The position numbers and the translations under genes were made by a program. 64,000 nt of DNA from the NCBI RefSeq assembly GCF_026738875.1, contig NZ_JAPQFJ010000004.1, positions 170,208-234,207 of the forward strand, given 5' to 3'. The DNA is from Clostridium brassicae (GTDB lineage: Bacteria > Bacillota > Clostridia > Clostridiales > Clostridiaceae). The notes under the pieces were generated by a model. It searched no databases. It saw nothing but the letters and a program-made list of their open reading frames with translations, and had not been told where the DNA came from. This document shows, piece by piece, positions 8,605 through 18,977 of this stretch (its first letter is position 1; every line of letters starts with the position of its first letter).

Positions 8605-8846
8605 AATAAAGTTCCCCCTTTTAAAAGGTTATTTATACTTTAATTATATCACTCCCTCCACATTTTTGAAGGATTGTTAAATGTAATACAATTGTTTATG
8701 TAATAGAATTTACTACCAATTTGTTCTTCTATTACTATTAACCTTATCTTTAAGGAGGTACTCCTTATATTAATTTTTTTTAAATTTTTACTTTAGTCAT
8801 AAAAACTACCTTAATTTGTTTATATAATAACAAAATCTATGTACTC

Positions 8847-9596
8847 TTAATTCTTCTTCCATACAGTTTGTCCTAATGTAAGTTCTTCTCCATCACTCTT
8901 TATAATCTTGTGATTAAACACTAATAAATCTTCCTTTTCCATTTTGTCTGTTAATACCTGTATTTTTTCTCCATATACACTTTCTTTTTTATATGTTATC
9001 TTTATATTCACTAATGTATAATTTAAAATCGTCTCTACAGGAACACTCTCTATTATCCACGCTGCATACTTTTCATTATTTACATGTCCATTTGTATCTA
9101 TATCACTATATCTGACTTTAAATTCAACTGAGTTATGTACTTGCTCTATTTTATCTATATTTCCGATTTTTAAAATATGGTTGTCTTCCTCTGTTAGACC
9201 ATAAACTTCTCTAAGCTCTTTAGGTATTTTTATAGGCTTTTTGTTTTTAGTATCAACAAGAAGCCAAATAGAGTTTGCCCAAGCCAATGTATCTCCTTTA
9301 CTATCTAAAACATCAAATCTTCTACATCCGTAAAATTTTTTAAAAGCATTTGGTATTGTCCTAGCTGTTACTTTCTCACCATATTTAGGGTATCTAATAA
9401 TGTTTATATCCCATTTATATAGTATCCATGCTATATTATTTTCAATCATATAATCAAAACCTATTCCAAGCTCTTCACTTTGATATATAGCAACGTCATT
9501 AAAATAGTCTATAATTCTTGTCATTAGTAACTTCTTTTTATAATCAACTTCATAGAAATGTACCTCATACTCTTTTCCTGTTAATACTCCACTCAT
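8847..9596 (-). CDS. Acyl-ACP thioesterase
   Basis: This 249-residue protein has two tandem hot-dog domains, the architecture of bacterial FatA/FatB-type thioesterases that hydrolyse acyl-ACP to free fatty acids. Seen in the sequence are the N-terminal YEVHFYEVDYKKKLLMTRIIDYFNDVA and the second-domain motif VRYSDIDTNGHVNNEKYAAW (about 161-180), which carries the conserved Asp/Asn/His residues. The ATG follows GGGAGGATATTGA. It is monocistronic, on the minus strand, with the terminator of the upstream gene just before it. The physiological role in clostridia is uncertain; adjustment of membrane acyl-chain supply is an inference. Confidence 0.85.
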   Translation of the reverse strand: MSGVLTGKEYEVHFYEVDYKKKLLMTRIIDYFNDVAIYQSEELGIGFDYMIENNIAWILYKWDINIIRYPKYGEKVTARTIPNAFKKFYGCRRFDVLDSKGDTLAWANSIWLLVDTKNKKPIKIPKELREVYGLTEEDNHILKIGNIDKIEQVHNSVEFKVRYSDIDTNGHVNNEKYAAWIIESVPVETILNYTLVNIKITYKKESVYGEKIQVLTDKMEKEDLLVFNHKIIKSDGEELTLGQTVWKKN

Positions 9597-9686
9597 TCAA
9601 TATCCTCCCATTCAACCTTTATAAATATGATTATATACTATTCTCATTTATTATCTACAATATTAGATATAATTCACAAAAAATTA

Positions 9687-9725
9687 AAAGCACTCCAATT
9701 TATGTACATAAATTGGAGTGCTTTT
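9687..9725 (-). terminator. Terminator downstream of the DUF1858 gene
   Basis: A perfect 18-bp palindromic stem (AAAAGCACTCCAATTTAT and complement) around 9706 with T-runs on both sides can end transcription in either direction. It lies 10 bp after the DUF1858 stop codon. Confidence 0.88.
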
Positions 9726-9735
9726 AATTTTGGTA

Positions 9736-9936
9736 TTAAGCATTCTTATTTAATTCTTCTAATAATTTTTCGATATCCATTCCATGAACCATTGCTGCTT
9801 CTTCAATAGTTTCTCCTTGTGCTGAAGGACATCCAACACACATCATACCAAAGTTCATTAGAATCGCAGGAGTTTTAGGATGGTTCATAACTAATTGTCC
9901 AATAGTCATATCCTTTGTTATTGCCATTTTAGTCAC
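9736..9936 (-). CDS. DUF1858 (redox-disulfide) domain protein
   Basis: The 66-residue protein contains the DUF1858 pattern: [22 protein letters not shown] at about 10-31 followed by the single CVGC motif (Cys33, Cys36), then an amphipathic helix ([18 protein letters not shown]). Such small proteins or domains are associated with hybrid-cluster proteins and other redox enzymes; the CxxC is presumed to form a redox-active disulfide. The start ATG has AAGAGGTGA upstream. It is a single-gene unit with its own terminator. No hybrid-cluster protein is present in the window. Confidence 0.85.
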   Translation of the reverse strand: MTKMAITKDMTIGQLVMNHPKTPAILMNFGMMCVGCPSAQGETIEEAAMVHGMDIEKLLEELNKNA

Positions 9937-10121
9937 CTCTTTTACTATAGATTTATTTCTTCACAAAAATTATACCAAAATAGTGCCACTTTATACAACT
10001 TATACATTGAATTTATTTGAAATTTTTTTCTACTTTTTATAATGATGACATTCTTGATGAAATTTTATGAAATTTAGTATATAATTTCTATATATAATGA
10101 TTAACTTAGGAGGATATTATA

Positions 10122-10598
10122 ATGAGAATATTAGTAATAGTTTGTATAATTCTTATGTTTTTAAATTGTATCAATAATTTAAATATATCTAATATTCATG
10201 GAAAAGTTATTGCTAAATTAAATACTTCTTCATCTAAATCACCTTTTATTATATTTGCTCTTGTTTTACTAATAGGATTAACCATATACATTTACTTAAC
10301 TACTCAAAATGATAAATATATGTTTCCTATAATTCTAGACCTTATAGCAATTACAAATGGTACTCTTATGTTATTAATATTCACACATAATTATTCAAAA
10401 GTAACAGAAAAAGGGATCTATGCTGAATTAGGTTTTTATAATTGGAAACAATTAAAAAACTATAAATGGATATCAAATAATACTGTACAACTTAAAGGAA
10501 AAAGATTAAAATTAATTCCTTTTAAAACTGAGATAACAGTAACCCTAGATAAAAAGCTTGAAGCTGATTTATTATTTAGAGAAAATATTTTTCTTTAA
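10122..10598 (+). CDS. Membrane protein of the DUF5673-like type, paralogue 1
   Basis: This 158-residue protein has three predicted hydrophobic segments (residues 1-20, 46-66 and 71-95) followed by a cytoplasmic-looking domain with the pattern NYSKVTEKGIYAELGFYNWKQ and YKWISNNTVQLKGK. The same pattern recurs in the next gene, so the two are paralogues. It resembles clostridial proteins annotated DUF5673, an assignment I make from memory of the motif and hold loosely. The function is unknown. The ATG follows AGGAGGATATTATA, a strong ribosome site. Confidence 0.6.
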   Translation: MRILVIVCIILMFLNCINNLNISNIHGKVIAKLNTSSSKSPFIIFALVLLIGLTIYIYLTTQNDKYMFPIILDLIAITNGTLMLLIFTHNYSKVTEKGIYAELGFYNWKQLKNYKWISNNTVQLKGKRLKLIPFKTEITVTLDKKLEADLLFRENIFL

Positions 10599-10613
10599 AA
10601 TGGAGGGGGGAAT

Positions 10614-10642
10614 TTAGTGGGATTTTTATGATATCTCACTAA
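10614..10642 (+). promoter_or_regulatory. Hairpin between a strong SD and the start codon of the second DUF5673-like gene
   Basis: The only good ribosome site, GGAGGGGGG (10602-10610), is about 38-42 nt before the ATG at 10649. Between them TTAGTGGGAT (10614-10623) pairs with ATCTCACTAA (10633-10642), 10 bp with one G-U. Looping it out leaves about 9-13 nt. The loop and stem also cover a decoy GTG (10617) and ATG (10628) that would give peptides of only four codons each. Confidence 0.55.
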
Positions 10643-10648
10643 TCAAAC

Positions 10649-11242
10649 ATGAGTAATATAATATTGTTTTTCAAAGAAAATTGGGCTCCTATACTAACCA
10701 TAGTGATACCTTTACTAAATATTATTTCTAATTTATCTATTATGCCCTATAGGCACGGTAGAAAATTAAACAAGATGAATACATCAAAAGAATACTCAAT
10801 ATTCAAAATAGTCAGTTGTACTGCTATTGTTTGTATATGTTTATATGCTATTTTTTCAAAACAAGCAGATTTTAGCAACTTAATATTTGGTATTGTTTTA
10901 CCAATTTTATTTTCTTGTGCAAACAGTTTTGTTAATAAATTTAATTATTCAAAGGTCACTGATAAAGGTATCTTCTTTGATGATGGATTTAAAAAATGGA
11001 ATTCTTTCACTAGTTATACCTGGTCGTCTCCTAATGCAATATTATTTAAAGGAGAAACAAGGCTAAATTCTTTTGAACTTGAACTAATCATAGATGACAC
11101 TAAAAAACTTGAGATGGAATTATTATTAAATGAATATATGCATCGTGACTTATTATATAAGGAAATTAGCTTAAATAAATGTGGAGAACTAAAAAAAACT
11201 CAACAGTGCTCTCTTTTTAAAAGTACTATAGCCCATGAATAA
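10649..11242 (+). CDS. Membrane protein of the DUF5673-like type, paralogue 2
   Basis: The 197-residue protein has three hydrophobic segments (about 12-32, 52-70 and 76-95) and the C-terminal signature NYSKVTDKGIFFDDGFKKWNSF plus YTWSSPNAILFKGE, closely matching the preceding gene. It is therefore the product of a tandem duplication, with a longer C-terminal tail. The function is unknown. The reading frame has in-frame stops just upstream of the ATG, and the nearest strong ribosome site is about 40 nt away across a hairpin, so initiation here is unusual or the 5' end is misjudged. Confidence 0.55.
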   Translation: MSNIILFFKENWAPILTIVIPLLNIISNLSIMPYRHGRKLNKMNTSKEYSIFKIVSCTAIVCICLYAIFSKQADFSNLIFGIVLPILFSCANSFVNKFNYSKVTDKGIFFDDGFKKWNSFTSYTWSSPNAILFKGETRLNSFELELIIDDTKKLEMELLLNEYMHRDLLYKEISLNKCGELKKTQQCSLFKSTIAHE

Positions 11243-11257
11243 TTTTAAGCTATTAAG

Positions 11258-11301
11258 ATTATAAAAAACAAAAGCTGTTGACTTTTACACTGTCAACAGC
11301 T
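11258..11301 (-). terminator. Terminator of purA
   Basis: AAGCTGTTGAC (11271-11281) pairs with GTCAACAGCTT (11291-11301). Read on the minus strand the hairpin is followed by TTTTGTTTTTTATAA. It also separates purA from the convergent plus-strand gene. Confidence 0.85.
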
Positions 11302-11323
11302 TAAATAATAACCTATTATTATA

Positions 11324-12661
<1,338 letters not shown>

Positions 12662-12759
12662 TTATGCAGTTTTTCTACTTAAATAGTTAATGTTTTAATA
12701 TATTTTTTCAATATTGTTCGTATTAACTTGATTTTATATGATAAATATTACAATATTTA

Positions 12760-14175
12760 CTATTTTTCTTTACTTATAATGTCTCTAGCTACTATAACTC
12801 CTGTAACTGAGGCCTGCATTAATCCTCTAGTAATTCCAGCTCCATCTCCTATTGTATATAGGTTTTTTATATCAGTTTCAAAATATTTATTTGTTTCAAA
12901 TTTACTTGAATAGAATTTAACTTCAACTCCATAAAGTAATGTATTCTTACTATAAAGCCCTGGCGCAATTTTATCAAAAGCTTTCAATGCTTCTACAATT
13001 GATGTTAAATGTCTTTGTGGAAGTACAAAACTCAAATCCCCAGGGACTGCTGATTTTAAAGTAGGTCTTGTAGTAGACTTTTTAATCCTAGATTCGTCAG
13101 TTCTACGTCCATTTAAAAGATCCCCTAATCTTTGCACCATTATAGGCCCACCTGTTAGCATGTTACCTAGCTGAGCAATATATTTTCCATAATCTATAGG
13201 TTGATTAAATGGTTCTGTAAATGTAGTAGAAACTAACATAGCAAAGTTAGTATTTTCTGTTCTAAGTTCCTCTTGTGAATAACTATGACCGTTTACTACA
13301 GCAATTTCACCATCATAATGTTCTTCTGATACAACTCCACCTGGATTCATACAAAAAGTTCTTACCATATTATCAAAGGTATCGGAATAATAAACAAGCT
13401 TAGCTTCATATAGATCCTTTGTTAAATGATCCATTATGGAATTAGGAACCTCTACTCTAACTCCAATATCTACAGCATTATTTTTAGTTTTCATATTATG
13501 ATTTTTAGCTTCATTTGAAAGCCATTCAGCACCGCCACGACCTGGAGCAACAACAACATACTTTCCTCTTATCTCCTGGCATCCATCTTTTGAATTGATT
13601 TTTATTCCTAAAACTTCTCCATTTTCAATAATTAATTCTTTTGCTTCACTTAATTCACAAAAATCAGTATTAGTATTATCTATTAAATGATGATACATTC
13701 CTTTTAAAACATCATAAGCGAGTTCAGTTCCAAGATGTCTTACTGGACACTCAACTAACCTAATATTATGTTTACTTGCTTCATACTTTATCTCATCAAC
13801 TTTTTCATTATTTAGCCCATGTACTTTTTCATTTGCTCCAAATTTTAAGTATACTTTATCACAATAGTTTATCAATTCTTGAGCTTCTTCTTCTGAACGA
13901 TATTCTAGAAGCCTTCCTCCAACTTCAGGACTTAATGAAAGCTTACCATCTGAAAAAGCACCTGCTCCTGACCATCCGAATGTTATCCCGCACGGATTAC
14001 AATTCACACACTTTCCCGTATCCCTTGCAGGACACTTTCTTTTTTCAATATTCCTTCCTTTATCTACTATTAATACATTAAGTTTAGAATTTAATTTTGT
14101 GACCTCTAAAGCTGTAAATATACCAGCTGGTCCAGCCCCTATTATAATAACATCATAATTATTTTTCAAAGTCAT
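12760..14175 (-). CDS. FAD-dependent dehydrogenase, COG2509-like
   Basis: The 471-residue protein has an N-terminal FAD-binding Rossmann motif (VIIIGAGPAGIFTALE), a cysteine-rich segment CPARDTGKCVNCNPCGITFG near residue 48 and the C-terminal YTIGDGAGITRGLMQA flavin motif. This combination is typical of the large, uncharacterised COG2509 oxidoreductases. The Cys cluster could bind a metal or be redox-active, which is an inference. Two starts are possible: the ATG, which abuts the GAGGGAGGGG ribosome site, or a TTG two codons later with better spacing. It is a single gene with a 150-bp gap to purA. Confidence 0.82.
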   Translation of the reverse strand: MTLKNNYDVIIIGAGPAGIFTALEVTKLNSKLNVLIVDKGRNIEKRKCPARDTGKCVNCNPCGITFGWSGAGAFSDGKLSLSPEVGGRLLEYRSEEEAQELINYCDKVYLKFGANEKVHGLNNEKVDEIKYEASKHNIRLVECPVRHLGTELAYDVLKGMYHHLIDNTNTDFCELSEAKELIIENGEVLGIKINSKDGCQEIRGKYVVVAPGRGGAEWLSNEAKNHNMKTKNNAVDIGVRVEVPNSIMDHLTKDLYEAKLVYYSDTFDNMVRTFCMNPGGVVSEEHYDGEIAVVNGHSYSQEELRTENTNFAMLVSTTFTEPFNQPIDYGKYIAQLGNMLTGGPIMVQRLGDLLNGRRTDESRIKKSTTRPTLKSAVPGDLSFVLPQRHLTSIVEALKAFDKIAPGLYSKNTLLYGVEVKFYSSKFETNKYFETDIKNLYTIGDGAGITRGLMQASVTGVIVARDIISKEK

Positions 14176-14461
14176 CCCCTCCCTCTAAATATTATCAAAG
14201 CTATATTATTTCGTCAATAATAAATACGAATATTTTATATATATTTTTTTATATAATTCGCATATTTCCCTACTGCTAAACATTTTTTCCCAAGATTATC
14301 TTTTGCTTTAAATAAAAAAATATACTAAAAAGCCGTCTTAAAATATAAAAATAGCATAATATATTGATTATTTTTATATTAAAACACCAATTATATTATG
14401 CCTAAAATTTCTTTTCAGACAGACTACTTATCCTTTATAAATATCTATTAACAAATCATTA

Positions 14462-14986
14462 TTATATTAATTTTTCCATCCTTATATCGTCATACCATTT
14501 TCCATTAAAATAAGTTAGATTTTTATTTATACCTATCTGTTTATATCCCATTTTTTCGTACAATACCTTTGCCTTTGAGTTGAATTCAAATACACCTAAT
14601 TCGATACGATTAACTCCCTTATCTTTTACAATTTTCTCTAATTCACTTATGATTATTTTGCCAATACCTTTATGCCAGTATTCTTTATTACCTATACATA
14701 AACTTATCCAAGCTGATTTTTCATCCTTTATAAATAAATTGAAAAAATTAAAATCAATAGAAAATTCACCAATTAAAATCTGATTATGAAATACTAAATA
14801 CCTTTCTTTTTCACTTCTATTATTTAATAACCATAGTTTTACTTCGTCTATTGTATTTTCCTTTAAATCTGTTTCTTTAAAATTAGGAGTTAAAAAATAC
14901 TTAATCTGAGAATCATTATACCAACTTGTAATTATTCTTAAGTGATCATCTTTTAGGGTTTCAATTTTTTCAATACGTATATTCAT
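14462..14986 (-). CDS. GNAT-family N-acetyltransferase
   Basis: This 174-residue protein shows the GNAT fold of RimJ/RimL type: the acetyl-CoA-binding loop appears as NKEYWHKGIGKIIISELEKIVKD (about 100-122), followed by RIELGVFEFNSKAKVLYEKMGYKQIG, the conserved Asn-aromatic region. The substrate cannot be told from sequence; protein N-termini, amino acids or antibiotics are all acceptors in this superfamily. The ATG is preceded by GGGAGGAATTA. It sits alone upstream of proC on the minus strand with an 86-bp gap, and no functional link is obvious. Confidence 0.82.
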   Translation of the reverse strand: MNIRIEKIETLKDDHLRIITSWYNDSQIKYFLTPNFKETDLKENTIDEVKLWLLNNRSEKERYLVFHNQILIGEFSIDFNFFNLFIKDEKSAWISLCIGNKEYWHKGIGKIIISELEKIVKDKGVNRIELGVFEFNSKAKVLYEKMGYKQIGINKNLTYFNGKWYDDIRMEKLI

Positions 14987-15072
14987 TAATTCCTCCCTTG
15001 TTTAAATGTACATTCATTTAAATTTTTAAAATAAATATTACTATTCATTAAATTATAATTTAAATATGTACT

Positions 15073-15879
15073 CTATTTATTCATATTTTTTGCTTTCTCA
15101 ACACATGTACCCATAGCTTCTATAACTGCCGCCCTAAATCCACTCTTTTCTAAAGAGTATACAGCTTCAATTGTTGTTCCTCCAGGAGAACATACATCAT
15201 CTTTAAGCTCACCTGGATGTTTTCCTGTTTCTAAAACCATTTTAGCAGAACCATAAACAGCTTGAGCTGCTAACTTGTATGCCTTTTGTCTTGGAAGCCC
15301 TTTTAATACTGCTCCATCTGCTAATGCTTCAATAAACATATATACGTATGCTGGAGAGGATCCTGTAAGTCCTATAATTGTATCAATATCTTTTTCCTCA
15401 ACAACCTCAACTTTTCCAAAACACTTGAAAATTTTCATTACTTTCTTAATATCTTCCTCTGTAACATATTCGTTGCCACACAATGCACTCATACCTTCTC
15501 CTACTAAAGCAGGAGTATTTGGCATAGTCCTAATAAGCTTAATATCCCATCCAAATAATTCTTCTGCTTTTGATATACTTATACCAGCAGCAATAGTTAT
15601 AATGATGGTATTTTCATTTATATTATCTTTTATTTCTTCTATTACATCCTTATATTTATTAGGTTTAACTGCTAAAACTATTATATTTGAAAACTTGGCA
15701 ACTTCTAAGTTATCTTGAGTTACCATAATACCTGTTTCTTCTTTTATTTTTATTAATTTCTCTTCAGTTGGATTACTCGCTATTATACACTCAGGGCTAA
15801 TCAAATTAGAGTTAGCTATTCCTCTTATCATAGCACTCGCCATATTTCCACAACCTATAAAACCAATCTTGCTTTGCAT
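15073..15879 (-). CDS. proC: Pyrroline-5-carboxylate reductase
   Basis: ProC reduces pyrroline-5-carboxylate to proline with NAD(P)H. The 268-residue length is normal. The N-terminal Rossmann motif GFIGCGNMASAMIRG, the central VRTMPNTPALVGEG, and the C-terminal signature DDVCSPGGTTIEAVYSLEKSG are all present. The ATG has a strong AAAGGAGG ribosome site. It is divergent from proB-proA across a 220-bp region, so all three proline-synthesis genes are clustered here. Confidence 0.97.
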   Translation of the reverse strand: MQSKIGFIGCGNMASAMIRGIANSNLISPECIIASNPTEEKLIKIKEETGIMVTQDNLEVAKFSNIIVLAVKPNKYKDVIEEIKDNINENTIIITIAAGISISKAEELFGWDIKLIRTMPNTPALVGEGMSALCGNEYVTEEDIKKVMKIFKCFGKVEVVEEKDIDTIIGLTGSSPAYVYMFIEALADGAVLKGLPRQKAYKLAAQAVYGSAKMVLETGKHPGELKDDVCSPGGTTIEAVYSLEKSGFRAAVIEAMGTCVEKAKNMNK

Positions 15880-16066
15880 ATTTATGCCTCCTTTGATTAT
15901 TCTTATTCATTGAATATTAAAATACTTTTATGATATAATTTGTTAAATTGACAGCAAAACTTTCTTAACCAACGAAATACCTTAACTACTTATTAATTAT
16001 ACCTTATAATAGATATATAAATACAAGTCTCTGTTTTAAATTTACATTCACTATATTTTACCATAG

Positions 16067-16102
16067 AAAGGGGCAAAGACTGAATATCAGTCGTTTAAAA
16101 TG
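16067..16102 (+). promoter_or_regulatory. proB initiation region: SD, intervening hairpin, start codon
   Basis: AAAGGGG (16067-16073) is 26 nt before the ATG at 16100, too far for normal use. GACTGA-ATA-TCAGTC (16078-16092) forms a 6-bp hairpin between them; looping it out leaves about 11 nt. There is no in-frame start codon closer to the ribosome site, and the ATG matches the conserved ProB N-terminus. Confidence 0.6.
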
Positions 16103-17227
16103 ATTAATAGAAAAGCTTATTTGGAAAATGTAAAAAGAATAGTAATAAAGGTAGGTACTTCTACTTTAACTCACTCTACTGGGTTATTAAATTTAAATAG
16201 AATCGAAAAACTAGTTAGACAAATTTCAGATATTCACAATAGAGGCATAGAAGTTATATTAGTATCTTCAGGAGCAATCGGAGCTGGAATTGGCAAATTA
16301 GGTCTTAAAGAAAAACCAAAAACAATTCCTCAAAAACAAGCTGCCGCCGCTGTAGGTCAAGGTATTTTACTTCATATGTATGAAAAACTTTTTTCTGAAT
16401 ATGGGAAAATAGCCGCTCAAATACTATTAACAAGAGAAGATGTCTCTCATAGAACTAGGTTTTTAAATGCCCGTAATACCTTTTTTGCATTATTAGAACA
16501 AGGAGTTATTCCGATAGTAAATGAAAATGATGCCATATCTATAGATGAAATAAAGTTTGGCGATAACGATACCTTATCAGCTATGGTAGCTAGTATAGCT
16601 GAAGCCGATTTGCTCATTCTTCTTACTGATATTGATGGATTATATGATTCTAATCCTAATACAAATCCAGATGCAAAACTTATTAGGTTTGTTGAAGACA
16701 TAACTGAAGAAATAGAAGGTTGTGCAGGAGACTCTGGAAGCAAACTTGGTACTGGAGGAATGATAACTAAAATTAATGCAGCTAAAATAGCTACTTATTC
16801 AGGCTCATCTATGGTTATCGTAGATGGTAGCACTCCTAATATTTTAAATGAAATATTAAATGGTAGCGAAGTTGGAACCTTGTTTAAAGGAAAAACTCAT
16901 CCTCTTCAAGCTAGAAAACACTGGATGGCATTTAGTGCAAATACAAACGGACACATAATAGTAGATGAAGGTGCAGAAGAAGCTTTAATCCAAAATCATA
17001 AAAGCCTTTTACCTAAAGGAATTTTATTTGCAAATGGAAGTTTTGAACAAGGAGATGTAGTAGCAATCCTAAATACAAGTAACCAAGTAATTGCTCACGG
17101 TATATCAAACTATAACTCTGATGATATAGAATTGATAAAAGGCCTAGATTCCCATGATATAGAAGATAAACTAGGCTATAAAACTTATGATGTAATTATT
17201 CATGCTGATAACATGTCTATCTTTTAA
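16100..17227 (+). CDS. proB: Glutamate 5-kinase
   Basis: ProB phosphorylates the gamma-carboxyl of glutamate to begin proline synthesis and is usually feedback-inhibited by proline. The 375-residue protein has the amino-acid-kinase core ([14 protein letters not shown] at about 11-24, [49 protein letters not shown]) and a C-terminal PUA domain from about residue 280. The start is fixed by conservation; its ribosome site is separated from the ATG by a hairpin. proA follows after 152 bp in the same orientation. Confidence 0.97.
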   Translation: MINRKAYLENVKRIVIKVGTSTLTHSTGLLNLNRIEKLVRQISDIHNRGIEVILVSSGAIGAGIGKLGLKEKPKTIPQKQAAAAVGQGILLHMYEKLFSEYGKIAAQILLTREDVSHRTRFLNARNTFFALLEQGVIPIVNENDAISIDEIKFGDNDTLSAMVASIAEADLLILLTDIDGLYDSNPNTNPDAKLIRFVEDITEEIEGCAGDSGSKLGTGGMITKINAAKIATYSGSSMVIVDGSTPNILNEILNGSEVGTLFKGKTHPLQARKHWMAFSANTNGHIIVDEGAEEALIQNHKSLLPKGILFANGSFEQGDVVAILNTSNQVIAHGISNYNSDDIELIKGLDSHDIEDKLGYKTYDVIIHADNMSIF

Positions 17228-17379
17228 ATCAGACTATATTATAAAAACTATTAATTTAATATAACTCAATATATTCATGCTATTAAACATAAACTTGAAT
17301 ATTTAAAATACAAATTATAAGTTAAATAAACAATAAATATATCTAGTAATATATTGAAATATGAAGAGGAGGATTTAAA

Positions 17380-18636
17380 ATGAATCAAGAACAATATGTT
17401 ATTGAAAAAGCCTCTTTAGCAAAAGAAGCTGCAAGAAAATTATCTATTATAGATACTATAACTAAAAATAATGCTTTAGTTGCAATGGCAAATGCATTGA
17501 TAGAAAATACTGATGAAATATTAAAAGCTAATATGCTTGATATGAAAAACGGAGAAGCGAAGGGTCTTTCAAAAGCTATGCTTGATAGACTTATGCTTGA
17601 TAAAAAAAGAATAAACTCTATGGCTGAAGGACTAAGAGAAATATCTTATCTTGATGATCCTATAGGTGAAGTTCTTACTATGTGGAAACGTCCAAATAAT
17701 CTTAAAATAGGTCAAATTAGAGTTCCCTTAGGAGTTATTGGAATAATATATGAAGCAAGACCAAACGTTACTGTTGATGCTGCTGGCCTTTGTATAAAAT
17801 CAGGCAACTCAGTAATATTAAGAGGCGGATCTGAAGCTATAAGCTCTAACAAAGCTATAGCTAAAACAATTTCACAAGCTGCGGAAGAAGCAGGTCTTCC
17901 TAAAGGTTCTATAAATCTTATTGAAATAACAGACAGAGAAGCTGCAAATACAATGATGAAATTGAATGGTTACATAGATGTTCTTATTCCAAGAGGTGGA
18001 GCTGGTCTTATAAATGCTGTAGTTAAAAACGCTACTGTTCCAGTTATAGAAACAGGTGTTGGAAATTGTCACATATTTGTAGACGAAACTGCTAACATAG
18101 ATAATTCTATAGACATTATAATAAACGCTAAAACACAAAGACCTGCTGTATGTAATGCAATGGAAAATCTGCTTGTCCATAAAAATATAGCAAAAGAATT
18201 TCTTCCTAAGCTAGCAGAAAAACTAATTCCTTTAAGCGTAGAATTAAGAGGATGTCCTATGACACAGAGCATCATTAGTTCTGCAAAATCAGCTAGTGAA
18301 GAAGATTTTTCTACAGAATATCTTGATTTAATATTAGCAACAAAAGTCGTAAACAATATAGATGAAGCTCTTGAACATATTTATAAATACGGAACTAAAC
18401 ACTCAGAAGCTATACTTACTAATGACTATAAAAATTCTGAACGATTTTTAAACGAAGTAGATGCTGCTGCTGTATATATCAATGCCTCAACTCGTTTTAC
18501 AGATGGAAGTGAATTTGGATTTGGAGCAGAAATAGGTATAAGTACTCAAAAACTTCATGCAAGAGGTCCTATGGGATTAAAGGAACTTACGACTACAAAA
18601 TACATAATTTATGGTGAAGGACAGATTAGAGAATAA
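17380..18636 (+). CDS. proA: Gamma-glutamyl phosphate reductase
   Basis: ProA reduces gamma-glutamyl phosphate with NADPH to glutamate semialdehyde, which cyclises to the ProC substrate. The 418-residue length is standard. It belongs to the aldehyde dehydrogenase fold: GVIGIIYEARPNVTVDAAGL, NSVILRGGSEA, and the catalytic cysteine in RPAVCNAMENLL are present, and the C-terminus has the TDGSEFGFGAEIGISTQKLHARGPMG signature. A strong GAGGAGG precedes the ATG. A hairpin begins at the stop codon. Confidence 0.97.
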   Translation: MNQEQYVIEKASLAKEAARKLSIIDTITKNNALVAMANALIENTDEILKANMLDMKNGEAKGLSKAMLDRLMLDKKRINSMAEGLREISYLDDPIGEVLTMWKRPNNLKIGQIRVPLGVIGIIYEARPNVTVDAAGLCIKSGNSVILRGGSEAISSNKAIAKTISQAAEEAGLPKGSINLIEITDREAANTMMKLNGYIDVLIPRGGAGLINAVVKNATVPVIETGVGNCHIFVDETANIDNSIDIIINAKTQRPAVCNAMENLLVHKNIAKEFLPKLAEKLIPLSVELRGCPMTQSIISSAKSASEEDFSTEYLDLILATKVVNNIDEALEHIYKYGTKHSEAILTNDYKNSERFLNEVDAAAVYINASTRFTDGSEFGFGAEIGISTQKLHARGPMGLKELTTTKYIIYGEGQIRE

Positions 18637-18660
18637 TGTTGCTAAGCAACATTATTCTCT
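18628..18660. terminator. Hairpin at the proA stop codon
   Basis: A perfect 16-bp inverted repeat (AGAGAATAATGTTGCT and complement) overlaps the proA stop codon. There is no long T-run after it, so termination is plausible but weaker than elsewhere; it also lies just downstream of the convergent DUF3006 gene. Confidence 0.6.
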
Positions 18661-18672
18661 AACATATTATGG

Positions 18673-18885
18673 CTAACTTTCAAAGAGATCTGCCATCATT
18701 TTTTCTATTTCCTCTTTTCTTTTTTTAGTTTCTTCATTATTAAAAGTAATTTTTTCATCCATATTAAGTACATATCCTTCTTTCATTTCTTTAGGAAGCA
18801 TATTTCTTTTCACATTAATTATTTTTCCATCATCCAACTCAATCACAGCAAAATCCCCCTCAAACCTATCAATTACACCAAACAT
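18673..18885 (-). CDS. DUF3006 family protein
   Basis: The 70-residue protein starts MFGVIDRFEGDFAVIELDDGK, which matches DUF3006, a small beta-rich domain found next to hydrolases or alone in Firmicutes. The C-terminal third is a charged helix (EETKKRKEEIEKMMADLFES). The function is unknown. The ATG has AAGGAGGGG upstream, a very strong ribosome site. It lies downstream of birA with a 92-bp gap on the same strand and may share its transcript. Confidence 0.82.
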   Translation of the reverse strand: MFGVIDRFEGDFAVIELDDGKIINVKRNMLPKEMKEGYVLNMDEKITFNNEETKKRKEEIEKMMADLFES

Positions 18886-18977
18886 ATTACCCCTCCTTAT
18901 TTTTAAACTCTTATATCCATTTTAAATAAATACAAATAAATTCTCATAATACATCTTTTAGTAACTAATACTATATT

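Noticed and set aside
8753..8767. AAGGAGGTACTCCTT palindrome as a regulator site or terminator
   Set aside because: It is a short perfect palindrome with a T-run only on the plus side, where no gene ends; I cannot assign a role.
14320..14420. Inverted repeat AGCATAATAT...ATATTATGC as a terminator
   Set aside because: The stem is imperfect and AT-only with a long loop; composition alone can explain it.
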